From Virgibacillus profundi (GTDB lineage: Bacteria > Bacillota > Bacilli > Bacillales > Amphibacillaceae), in assembly GCF_002287375.1 (NCBI RefSeq), contig NZ_NPOA01000019.1, positions 1-39,993 on the forward strand: a stretch of 39,993 nucleotides of DNA, read 5' to 3'. Numbering within the stretch: position 1 is the stretch's first letter; the number at the start of each line of letters is the position of its first letter. Below the pieces are notes generated by a model. The model searched no databases. It was not told where the DNA came from and saw nothing but the letters and a program-made list of their open reading frames with translations. Shown piece after piece: positions 33,465 through 39,993 of this stretch. Made by a program: the position numbers and the translations under genes.

Positions 33465-34068
33465 CAAACAAGATAATTTTCATGAACGGATGTATCATTA
33501 TTTTAGTATGTTGTATAATAAATATCAGAAACCGATTGTCCCTATAGCTGTTTTTACTTATGATGAAAATTGGGAAAAGAATCAGTACACAATGGCATTT
33601 CCTTTTTTCCATGTTCTCACATTCAACTATATGACACTTCATTTAAAGAAAAAGAATTGGCGTGATTATATTCGTTCAGACAATCCAGCAGCTGCCGCAC
33701 TGATGAGTAAAATGGGATACAAGAAAGAAGAACGGGTGCAGGTGAAGAAGGAATTCCTGCTTATGATTACAAGAATGCAACTGGATCCTGCGAAGCAGCG
33801 TCTGATATATGGCTATTTCGAAACCTATTTAAAGCTAACAAAAGAAGAGGAGGAACAGTTTATGGCTGAAGTTGAAAAACTACCGGAAGCAGGGAAGATT
33901 ATGGAAATTCCGATTTCATATGAAGAGAAAGGTAAAGAGATTGGAGAAGCAATTGGCGTTAAGAAAGTAGCAATAGAAATGTTGAAAAAAGGTTCGAGCA
34001 TAGATTTTATAGCAGAAGTCACGCATATGGATATTGAGGAAATCAAGGAATTGAAAGAACAATTATAA
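33181..34068 (+). CDS. Rpn family recombination-promoting nuclease
   Basis: A 295-aa protein of the Rpn / PD-(D/E)xK transposase-like family. The nuclease core is D72 in GKNRRLDIVIE and E91-x-Q93 in VIVHVEPQ, followed by 'HERMYHYFSMLYNKYQKPIV'. The tail is acidic with a repeated helix that ends 'DIEEIKELKEQL', typical of this family. E. coli Rpn proteins are DNA endonucleases that promote RecA-independent horizontal transfer of genes. The start at 33181 has CAAGGACGTG upstream; a second ATG follows at codon 4. The gene is duplicated 6.5 kb away. Confidence 0.9.
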   Translation: MAAMPILIKEDSSKSTYTGHDQLSKELINTFFKEFLEAFFPDVHDNLDFHSIKPLSEEVYTNVLKGKNRRLDIVIETTLKGTDVIVIVHVEPQSYKQDNFHERMYHYFSMLYNKYQKPIVPIAVFTYDENWEKNQYTMAFPFFHVLTFNYMTLHLKKKNWRDYIRSDNPAAAALMSKMGYKKEERVQVKKEFLLMITRMQLDPAKQRLIYGYFETYLKLTKEEEEQFMAEVEKLPEAGKIMEIPISYEEKGKEIGEAIGVKKVAIEMLKKGSSIDFIAEVTHMDIEEIKELKEQL

Positions 34069-34323
34069 TGAATAACCTAACACTGAATTCCCTGATAAAG
34101 TAAAGGAGAGAAGCTTGAAGACGTTTCTTTTACTTCATGTGCAAGCATTTTTCAATGAAAATAGAATAGACAGGATAATTAAATTCCCGTCTTTTTTAAT
34201 TTGCTGTAGGTTAGATTTTATCATGATAGTACCATGATAATTGCGTTCTAATAGTTAATATAGAAGTGAGGTGAACCAGCGTGTTAGAAAAGGTTAATGA
34301 AAAAACTCAGATTTCACCTAAAT
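34069..34323. other. Gap between convergent Rpn and VUT genes
   Basis: No convincing gene. A GTG at 34281 behind GAGGTG opens about 39 codons, but the second half is antisense to the VUT gene. It may be the leftover start of a lost gene. 'tcatgatagtaccatgataa' (about 34221-34240) is a small imperfect palindrome. Confidence 0.4.
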
Positions 34324-34866
34324 TTATCCCATCGAAACACGTCTTGCTTTCACCACATACACTTGATTCAGAACAAGTGCACCAATCAACTGGATAACTG
34401 TTTTCGCAATAACCTGCCCTAAAATAGCTGCTGGAACAGCTTCCCAAGGGATAAATCCTGCACCTAGTGGACTTAATCCAACAATAACGAAAACGACTGA
34501 ATCTAATAGTCCACCAACAATCCCGCTATAAAACACGCGCCATGCAATTGGTAGTTTTAATCTAGTATAAATCTCTGTATCTGCGGTTTCAGAAATGATA
34601 AAGGAAAGTGCGGAAGCTGTAACAATCATCAGTGAATCACCAAGTAAAGAAGAGACCACACCAGATAATACTAATGCTGTTATGATGAATAAATAGGTTT
34701 GCCCTCTTCCGTATTTGTTTTGCACCAAGTCACGGAATATAAATGTCGCACCTATCAAAAACGTCCCCATTGGAATGATAAAAATACCAATCTCCAGTGG
34801 CATTATTGCCGCAGTGATCACGTTTGCTGAGACAATCGAAATTAAATATAAAAATACCCGTAACAT
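34324..34866 (-). CDS. VUT family queuosine-precursor transporter
   Basis: A 180-aa integral membrane protein with about six hydrophobic segments (e.g. VFLYLISIVSANVITAAI, IFIIPMGTFLIGATFIFRDL, 'FYSGIVGGLLDSVVFVIVGL'). The motif IFRDLVQNKYGR is typical of the VUT/YhhQ family (DUF165), in which E. coli YhhQ imports preQ0/preQ1. Its GGGAGAGGA ribosome site overlaps the queC end and the gap is 1 nt, so it is in the queC operon and under the same preQ1 riboswitch. Substrate assignment is supported by both family and regulation. Confidence 0.85.
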   Translation of the reverse strand: MLRVFLYLISIVSANVITAAIMPLEIGIFIIPMGTFLIGATFIFRDLVQNKYGRGQTYLFIITALVLSGVVSSLLGDSLMIVTASALSFIISETADTEIYTRLKLPIAWRVFYSGIVGGLLDSVVFVIVGLSPLGAGFIPWEAVPAAILGQVIAKTVIQLIGALVLNQVYVVKARRVSMG

Positions 34867-34867
34867 A

Positions 34868-35527
34868 TTATTCCTCTCCCTTATTCCGTAAGTATTGCTC
34901 TAAACCATTATTACGAAGCTTACAAGCTGGACACTCCCCACAGCCATCAGCCTTTATTCCGTTATAACAAGTCAAGGTCTTTTCCCGAATTAAATTCATG
35001 ACACCTAACTCATCAGAAAGCGCCCAAACTTCCCTTTTATCCAAGCGCATTAAAGGTGTGTTGATAATAAATTCCTCATCCATTGCCAAATTTAGTGTTA
35101 CATTTAATGATTTGATAAAACTATCTCTACAATCTGGATAGCCACTAAAATCCGTTTCACTAACCCCTGTCACTAGATGCTTTGCACCAACTTGTTTTGC
35201 CAATACGCCAGCGAAGGACAGAAAAAGTAGATTTCTACCTGGTACAAAAGTATTTGGAAGCTCAGTTCCATCGCCATCAACTACCTCAATAGCTTCCCTC
35301 GTTAAGGCATTGGGTGCCAGTTGATGAAGAAGCGACATATCTAAAATATGATGTTTTACGCCAAGATCTTCTGCAATCTCTTTCGCACACTCTATTTCTA
35401 ATTTATGCTTTTGACCATAATCAAAAGTAACCGTTTCTACCGCTTTAAATTGTTCTTTCGCCCAAAATAAACAAGTCGTGCTGTCCTGTCCTCCGCTAAA
35501 AACAACAATAGCTTTTTCATTTTCCAT
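34868..35527 (-). CDS. queC: 7-cyano-7-deazaguanine (preQ0) synthase QueC
   Basis: A 219-aa enzyme that turns 7-carboxy-7-deazaguanine plus ammonia and ATP into preQ0. The PP-loop ATP site is [10 protein letters not shown] (8-17). The C-terminal zinc site is formed by Cys in [17 protein letters not shown]. Length is normal (B. subtilis QueC 219 aa). ATG has AAAAAGGAG upstream. It is the first gene after a preQ1 riboswitch-terminator at 35634-35698 and precedes the VUT gene. The upstream enzymes QueD and QueE are not in this window. Confidence 0.95.
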   Translation of the reverse strand: MENEKAIVVFSGGQDSTTCLFWAKEQFKAVETVTFDYGQKHKLEIECAKEIAEDLGVKHHILDMSLLHQLAPNALTREAIEVVDGDGTELPNTFVPGRNLLFLSFAGVLAKQVGAKHLVTGVSETDFSGYPDCRDSFIKSLNVTLNLAMDEEFIINTPLMRLDKREVWALSDELGVMNLIREKTLTCYNGIKADGCGECPACKLRNNGLEQYLRNKGEE

Positions 35528-35554
35528 ATAAAAACTCCTTTTTTTAGAAAACTT

Positions 35555-35583
35555 GTCATTCGCCTAGCTTTTAGGCGAATGAC
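35555..35583. repeat. Perfect 12-bp inverted repeat in the queC leader
   Basis: GTCATTCGCCTA (35555-35566) pairs with TAGGCGAATGAC (35572-35583). It lies between the riboswitch terminator and the queC ribosome site. The right half, with its following ~60 nt, recurs in the queF leader (36357-36455). Confidence 0.75.
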
Positions 35584-35635
35584 TTAGTTGCACTTATGCA
35601 GGGAGAAAGTTTTATACTTTCCGATCTGCCAAAAA
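35571..35635. repeat. Leader repeat shared with the queF 5' region, copy 1
   Basis: The run ttaggcgaatgactt, cacttatgcag, gaaagtt, ctttcc and atctgcc occurs here and again at 36357-36455, where about 35 extra nt are inserted. Copies sit at equal places, downstream of each preQ1 riboswitch terminator, so the whole leader may be duplicated. Confidence 0.65.
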
Positions 35636-35661
35636 GAAAAAACAGCACTAAGAAATGCTGT
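35634..35661 (-). terminator. Terminator of the queC preQ1 riboswitch
   Basis: On the minus strand AACAGCA...TGCTGTT forms the stem, followed by TTTTTTCTTTTT. It lies just past the aptamer and about 105 nt before the queC start. Confidence 0.8.
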
Positions 35662-35663
35662 TT

Positions 35664-35698
35664 CCTTAGTTTTTTATAGAGGGTAGCTAAAACCTCTT
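35664..35698 (-). promoter_or_regulatory. preQ1-I riboswitch controlling queC-VUT
   Basis: On the minus strand AGAGG-TTTTAGCTA-CCCTCT-ATAAAAAACTAAGG matches the small preQ1-I aptamer: the P1 stem (AGAGG/CCTCT) and the A-rich tail that folds back to form the pseudoknot. preQ1 binding should favour the terminator and shut off queC and the VUT gene. It begins 11 nt after the queF stop, so read-through from queF is also controlled here. Confidence 0.9.
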
Positions 35699-35708
35699 TC
35701 TATTCATT

Positions 35709-36209
35709 TTAACGATTATCTATTTTCTCTGGATTAAGATCATGATTCATCAAGCGATGCATGGCCATATCCTCATACTTCGTCTTAGGCTTGCCATAAT
35801 TACACCAAGGGTCAATCGAAATACCACCACGAGGGGTGAACTTACCCCATACCTCAATATAACGTGGATCAAGCAATTCAATTAAATCGTTCATAATGAT
35901 ATTCACACAATCCTCATGAAAATCCCCATGATTTCTGAAACTAAATAAATATAATTTCAATGACTTACTTTCCACAATCTTTTGATCAGGTATATAAGAA
36001 ATATACATCGTCGCAAAATCAGGCTGCCCTGTAATCGGACATAAACTAGTAAACTCTGGACAATTGAATTTTACAAAATAATCGCGATTGGAATGGATAT
36101 TATCTACGGATTCCAACACTTCAGGTGTATAGTCCGTCCTGTAATTCGTCTTCGTATTACCAAGCAGTGTTAAGTCTTTTAAACCTTGTTCCTCGCCTCT
36201 TCCAGACAT
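35709..36209 (-). CDS. queF: NADPH-dependent 7-cyano-7-deazaguanine reductase QueF
   Basis: A 166-aa enzyme reducing preQ0 to preQ1. It carries the catalytic Cys56 in [15 protein letters not shown] (Cys that forms the thioimide, with the following Asp), the NADPH motif [20 protein letters not shown], and the C-terminal '[16 protein letters not shown]'. Length equals the B. subtilis type (unimodular, about 165 aa). The ATG 36209 has GGGAGG upstream; the open frame continues 15 codons further without a site. It has its own preQ1 riboswitch about 290 nt upstream, an unusually long distance. Confidence 0.95.
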   Translation of the reverse strand: MSGRGEEQGLKDLTLLGNTKTNYRTDYTPEVLESVDNIHSNRDYFVKFNCPEFTSLCPITGQPDFATMYISYIPDQKIVESKSLKLYLFSFRNHGDFHEDCVNIIMNDLIELLDPRYIEVWGKFTPRGGISIDPWCNYGKPKTKYEDMAMHRLMNHDLNPEKIDNR

Positions 36210-36356
36210 AACAAAAACCTCCCTGTATATGTCCCAAACACTACGAGAGGTCATAGCAAACTACGATTCTAATTAGAAAACTTGGAATTCGCTAAAGGGA
36301 TTCTTGAAAGCGTATTTTGCTTTCTTAGAAATCTTTATACTCTGAAGTGCAAGCAT

Positions 36357-36455
36357 TTAGGCGAATGACTTCGTTTCACTTATGCAGATTTTTTCGGTGG
36401 GGCGAGTAATCGGAGCCCCAGGAAGAAAGTTAAACACTTTCCTATCTGCCAAAAA
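36357..36455. repeat. Leader repeat shared with the queC 5' region, copy 2
   Basis: Same blocks as 35571-35635 with an inserted hairpin-like stretch (ttcggtggggcgag...cggagcccca, about 36390-36422). Confidence 0.6.
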
Positions 36456-36480
36456 AGCCACATCCAGTATGGACATGGCT
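36447..36480 (-). terminator. Terminator of the queF preQ1 riboswitch
   Basis: On the minus strand AGCCATGTCCA-tac-TGGATGTGGCT followed by TTTTTT. A strong 11-bp stem just downstream of the aptamer. Confidence 0.88.
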
Positions 36481-36496
36481 AAAAAGTCAATGTATC

Positions 36497-36534
36497 CATA
36501 GTTTTTTATAGAGGGTATCAGCTATGAACCTCTT
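36497..36534 (-). promoter_or_regulatory. preQ1-I riboswitch controlling queF
   Basis: On the minus strand AGAGGTTCATAGCTGATACC, then CTCTATAAAAAACTATGG. The same P1 stem and A-rich tail as the queC riboswitch, with a loop 3 nt longer. A second aptamer in the same pathway about 830 bp away. Confidence 0.9.
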
Positions 36535-36617
36535 TTAGATCGGGTATTCAATTCTTATTTATCATAGCCTTCGAAGGTGGGTGGTGTCAATATGGTTTAT
36601 TTGTTCGGGTCAAACAA

Positions 36618-36650
36618 GGTCAGTTCCTCGTTACACTAAAGTGATAAATA
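36618..36650. repeat. Half copy of the GGTCAGTCCC repeat
   Basis: AGGTCAGTTCC followed by cgttacactaaagtgata matches the left arm and core of the element at 5258-5309. The right arm is missing. Confidence 0.65.
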
Positions 36651-36692
36651 TTCCCAAAAAAATTAAAAGAGGTCCAACAAACAGGACCTCTT
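36651..36692 (-). terminator. Terminator after the M20 peptidase gene
   Basis: On the minus strand AAGAGGTCC-tgtttgtt-GGACCTCTT followed by TTAATTTTTTT, about 13 nt past the stop codon. Confidence 0.88.
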
Positions 36693-36704
36693 CTATGCTT
36701 AAAA

Positions 36705-38060
36705 CTATCTCGCACACTCCCCCAACCTATAAATAACATGACAAGTACACTTAATCCCATCAAAGAAGTTCTCAACCCCGATATTCTCGTTTGGTGAATG
36801 ATTCGCTTCATCGAAGTTCGCATAAGGAACCACCACAGATGGCAAACCTAATATTTTTGTCCATACATAATCCGGAAGGCTGCCGCCAAGACTTGGCTGC
36901 AAAACCGGCTTTTGATTGAAGGATTCGCTTACCGCTTTTGTGACAATATCGACAACCTCCTGGTTAGCTGGCGTCCGTGATGGTGCCATGGCTCCAAGAT
37001 GTTTGACTTCAATATCAGGTGCATGTTTTTTTACATGGGCACAGAACTTTTTGTAGATATCATCAGGGTCCTGATCAACGACAAGCCGCATATCCATTTT
37101 TAACGTTGCTTGTGAAGGAATAATCGTTTTCGCTCCTTCTCCACCATATCCACTCGTGAATCCTGCAATATTAAATGTCGGTTCCATCGTTAATTTATGA
37201 TAATACGCTTCTCCGTCCATATCTAATTGCTTGTAGCCGATTTTTTCGGCAACTTGTTCTCTGTCAAATGGAAGCTCTTTAATAATTTCTTTTTCCTTTT
37301 CCGTTGGTTTACAGATATCATCGTAAAATCCTTCGATTAAGACCCGTTCGTTTTTATCACGCATTGTTCTTAACAGATCGATCAATGTCCATGCTGGGTT
37401 TGGGACAATATTTCCCTTATTACCGGAATGGTTTTCCCAATCGGCGCCTTTTGCTGTCAATTCCACGTATAATATCCCTCTGACACCGAGTAAAACATAT
37501 GGTGCGCCACTGTCATGCATGGGACCATCCGATGTATATACGAGATCGGCTTTTAAGAGTTCTTTGTTTTGCTCAACGAATGAAGGTAAATTTGCGCTTG
37601 CACTTTCTTCTTCACCTTCAAACACCATTTTAATGTTAATCGGCAATTCACCGAACGTGTCTACATAAGTTTTAATTGATAAAATTTGTGCCATTAATTG
37701 TCCCTTGTTATCACCCGCGCCCCGGCAAAATATTTTTCCGTTACGAATGGTCGGCTCAAACGGTGGTGATAACCACTCATCAAGTGGATCCGGCGGCTGG
37801 ACATCATAGTGACCGTAAATTAATAATGTGAACGCATCAGGATCCTTTATGATTTCACCGTACACGACCGGATGTCCGTCTGTTTCAATCAGACGTGTGT
37901 TTATACCAATATCCTCCATCATGCTTTTTAATAACCTTGAACAGTCTCTGATTCCAATATTTTGTGCGCTAATACTTTTCTGTCGCAGTAATGTGAATAA
38001 CTGTTCCAGGTATTGATCCTTCCGTTGCTCAATCACATTCGATATTTCAGACAAGTTCAC
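36705..38060 (-). CDS. M20 family dipeptidase / zinc metallopeptidase
   Basis: A 451-aa cytosolic di-zinc amidohydrolase. It has GHYDVQPP (83-90; His84 ligand), the bridging Asp117 in RGAGDNKG, the catalytic EGEEES (148-153), and a late His ligand in NFDEANHSPNENIG (His near residue 427). The lid/dimerisation domain lies at about 200-310. Start GTG, with GAGGGA 7 nt upstream. M20 dipeptidases of this size usually cleave dipeptides or beta-Ala-His-like substrates; the exact substrate cannot be told. The upstream membrane protein gene is 121 nt away on the same strand, suggesting a transporter-peptidase pair. Confidence 0.9.
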   Translation of the reverse strand: MNLSEISNVIEQRKDQYLEQLFTLLRQKSISAQNIGIRDCSRLLKSMMEDIGINTRLIETDGHPVVYGEIIKDPDAFTLLIYGHYDVQPPDPLDEWLSPPFEPTIRNGKIFCRGAGDNKGQLMAQILSIKTYVDTFGELPINIKMVFEGEEESASANLPSFVEQNKELLKADLVYTSDGPMHDSGAPYVLLGVRGILYVELTAKGADWENHSGNKGNIVPNPAWTLIDLLRTMRDKNERVLIEGFYDDICKPTEKEKEIIKELPFDREQVAEKIGYKQLDMDGEAYYHKLTMEPTFNIAGFTSGYGGEGAKTIIPSQATLKMDMRLVVDQDPDDIYKKFCAHVKKHAPDIEVKHLGAMAPSRTPANQEVVDIVTKAVSESFNQKPVLQPSLGGSLPDYVWTKILGLPSVVVPYANFDEANHSPNENIGVENFFDGIKCTCHVIYRLGECAR

Positions 38061-38181
38061 TGCATTTCCCTCATTTCATATTGATAAAATAATTGCCAAT
38101 GTATATCGAAAGGGGTAACCTCATCCCGAGACTACCCCATTCCTGAAAGTTTTTGTATACCAATTACATAAATGCTTCGGT

Positions 38182-39360
38182 TTAAAGTGTTCCCATCAAA
38201 ATCGAAGCAATAAGAATTGAGGCTGTTGTTACTGTTGTGAAACCACCGACAAGCATCGGTGTTAAAATGCTATCAAGAATAACTTGTTGTTCCTCTTCAT
38301 TCCTGCCGACACTGCGACTTACTTCTTCAGCGAGGATATAATCTGCGGGAAATCCAAACATGGCCGTAAGTGCTACCGGAACACCTAAAAACGGATCCCA
38401 TTTCAACACTTTTGAAGCGATAAAACCTCCGGCCAAAATGCCAGTCGCTCCAACGGCGAGAATCAAAAGAATAGTTGGGAGATAATCCACAAACATACCA
38501 ACCGTAATATCGTTCATTGCAGATATAACGACAAGAAGGAGTCCTACCATGGAAATACCAAATGTGTTGGCACGCTGCATGATTCTCGGCTGATAAAAAC
38601 CGAAAAAAGTGCCGGTAATCCCGATAAATAGTGCCCATAGACTGTAGTGAATTCCCGTTAGACTTTCGAGCCAGACGGCAAGAGCACCACCAATAAACAA
38701 TTGAAACAACAGAATAATGCTCGTTTGGTACTTTTCCGGAAGCAAGCTTTTTTCATTTTCCTTTGCTGTTGCGGAAACATTATTCTTCGATTTTTCAGCT
38801 GCCGTAAATGTCCCTGCATCAATGGAAGCCCGAAGTTTTAATGCGTAACGGCGCAATAGATTGGAGGCAATCGGCATGCCAAACAACTTTTGACAGCCAT
38901 ATACTAACGCCGGAATCGTAACCATAGCTGCCAAGCCAATCTCCTCAAGCTTTTCAAACGTAATAAGGGTAGCAATAAGTCCTCCTGATAGCGGCCCGGC
39001 ACCAGAAACAGCTGCCTCATAGCCAAAAATCGGGCTGACTACAAGAATAATGAGAACAGTTGAACATATCACGCCGAAAAGGGCGATTAATATTGCTTTT
39101 ACCTGGCCTTTGATTAACCGGAAAGGCACCAGTGTTCCCATATGGACAATGAGCGGCGCAACCATCACGGCTCCGAACACTGCAAGGTTTGATCTATCAA
39201 TCAGATCTTTTGGGAAAATTCCTGTCCAGATCAAAATCAAATAACCGAATAAAGCGACAAGCAGCATCGGAATCCTTGCTTTGGAAATAATTGATAAATA
39301 CTCGCCTACTGCCAATAATGCTAGCAGTAGCATTGCAGCAACTACTGGTTCATTTAACAT
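38182..39360 (-). CDS. Multi-spanning membrane protein, GltS-like transporter
   Basis: A 392-aa integral membrane protein with about ten to twelve hydrophobic segments and an inside loop near 200-220 ('FTAAEKSKNNVSATAKENEK'). The glycine-rich GAGPLSGGLIATLI and GATGILAGGFIASKVL in the two halves recall the inverted-repeat pore loops of Na+/glutamate-type (GltS) carriers. Family match is tentative. ATG 39360 has GAGGGA upstream; a frame starting at 39420 has no ribosome site. It stands directly upstream of the M20 dipeptidase, so uptake of a peptide or amino-acid derivative is a fair guess. Confidence 0.7.
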   Translation of the reverse strand: MLNEPVVAAMLLLALLAVGEYLSIISKARIPMLLVALFGYLILIWTGIFPKDLIDRSNLAVFGAVMVAPLIVHMGTLVPFRLIKGQVKAILIALFGVICSTVLIILVVSPIFGYEAAVSGAGPLSGGLIATLITFEKLEEIGLAAMVTIPALVYGCQKLFGMPIASNLLRRYALKLRASIDAGTFTAAEKSKNNVSATAKENEKSLLPEKYQTSIILLFQLFIGGALAVWLESLTGIHYSLWALFIGITGTFFGFYQPRIMQRANTFGISMVGLLLVVISAMNDITVGMFVDYLPTILLILAVGATGILAGGFIASKVLKWDPFLGVPVALTAMFGFPADYILAEEVSRSVGRNEEEQQVILDSILTPMLVGGFTTVTTASILIASILMGTL

Positions 39361-39512
39361 TTTGTTTCCCTCATTTCTCTGTTTTAGAGGTTTTCTATAG
39401 ATGTCTCCCAATCTACACACGCTTAAGCTAGCAAGTTTACCGTTTCTTTCGTCAGCTTGAGCAACATGTTCTTCAGTATCAATATAGACTATCGGGTAAA
39501 TATATAAGATTC

Positions 39513-39541
39513 AGTGTATTGGTTTATAAAAATAAAGTCAA
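39513..39541 (-). promoter_or_regulatory. SigA-type promoter for the transporter-peptidase genes
   Basis: On the minus strand TTGACT (39536-39541), a 17-nt spacer and TACACT (39513-39518), about 150 nt before the transporter ATG. The only good match in the gap. Confidence 0.5.
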
Positions 39542-39578
39542 CATATTTTTATCATTTTTCAGATAATACCAGTTAGGC

Positions 39579-39993
39579 ATAATCTCCCCTTTGCCTATAC
39601 AACATATCCTAAATATTTAAAACCTTTGCTCTTCATATAAAATCATGCTATATTAAAAACAGATAATCCACCTCAGTTTTCTCCTCAAAAACTCCAAGGA
39701 CGTGATACCATGGCAGCCATGCCAATATTGATTAAAGAAGATTCCTCAAAATCTACCTACACTGGACATGACCAACTAAGCAAAGAACTCATTAACACAT
39801 TTTTTAAAGAATTTCTTGAAGCATTTTTTCCAGACGTTCATGACAATTTAGATTTTCACTCAATTAAGCCACTGTCTGAAGAAGTATATACGAATGTGCT
39901 GAAAGGCAAGAATCGCAGACTTGATATTGTAATAGAGACCACGCTTAAAGGAACAGATGTGATAGTCATCGTTCATGTTGAACCACAAAGTTA
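39579..39993. repeat. Long direct repeat, copy 2 (Rpn 5' part), cut by the window end
   Basis: Matches 33050-33464 at an offset of 6529 bp with a few substitutions, most of them silent in the Rpn reading frame. Confidence 0.9.
39710..39993 (+). CDS. Second Rpn family nuclease gene (5' part only)
   Basis: The first 94 codons are present and give the same protein as the gene at 33181, up to HVEPQS: D72 and E91-x-Q93 are retained. The changes seen in this stretch are mostly synonymous (e.g. ttc/ttt at codon 32), suggesting that the copy was under selection or is a recent duplicate. The rest lies beyond the window. Confidence 0.9.
   Translation, partial: MAAMPILIKEDSSKSTYTGHDQLSKELINTFFKEFLEAFFPDVHDNLDFHSIKPLSEEVYTNVLKGKNRRLDIVIETTLKGTDVIVIVHVEPQS

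Noticed and set aside
34281-34400. Short GTG-start gene opposite the VUT end
   Set aside because: Ribosome site is fair, but the frame is mostly antisense to the VUT gene and has no recognisable content.
1-39993. CRISPR array
   Set aside because: The repeats seen are palindromic dispersed elements or a contiguous 12-bp tandem; none shows regular repeat-spacer alternation.

Overview
The window looks like chromosomal DNA of a low-GC, endospore-forming Bacillota, most likely Bacillaceae (Oceanobacillus/Virgibacillus-like). The grounds are strong AGGAGG-type ribosome sites, frequent TTG/GTG starts, a SAM-I riboswitch with a terminator, Bacillus-type QueC/QueF behind preQ1 riboswitches, and several families of short palindromic intergenic repeats. 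No rRNA, complete tRNA or CRISPR array was seen. Names rest on motif recognition alone; no search was run.

Layout. (1) 261-1710, minus: a TetR regulator with a self-overlapping promoter/operator region and a downstream M23 peptidase. (2) 2021-4797, plus: a phage- or ICE-like replication module with an excisionase-like HTH protein, a DnaD-like initiator carrying seven 12-bp iterons inside its own gene (candidate origin), a helicase-loader-like protein and a DnaB helicase. A terminator and damaged or unknown genes follow (4970-5980). (3) 6399-32606: a defence island. It holds a methylase-specificity fusion with degenerate catalytic motifs behind an operator-flanked promoter, a small unknown protein, a regulator gene broken by a stop codon, a full type I restriction set (hsdM-hsdS-hsdR), a 1515-aa STAND-type NTPase with a nuclease-like N-terminus, a SAM riboswitch in front of an unknown 80-aa protein, a Z1-domain ATPase, and an McrB-McrC pair. 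Between Z1 and McrBC lies a decayed stretch with repeats, a DUF2161-type nuclease-like gene, tiny proteins and several gene remnants.

(4) 33181-39993: an Rpn-family nuclease gene whose first ~285 nt and upstream region recur at the right edge. Between the copies, all on the minus strand, are VUT transporter, queC and queF with two preQ1 riboswitches, an M20 dipeptidase, and a multi-spanning membrane protein.

How it works together: type I R-M and McrBC act on incoming DNA by opposite methylation logic. The STAND protein and Z1 ATPase are likely further layers. The most unusual feature is the SAM riboswitch inside the island: low SAM should switch on the 80-aa protein, so SAM-consuming methylation, or phage destruction of SAM, could be sensed. 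That last step is speculation.
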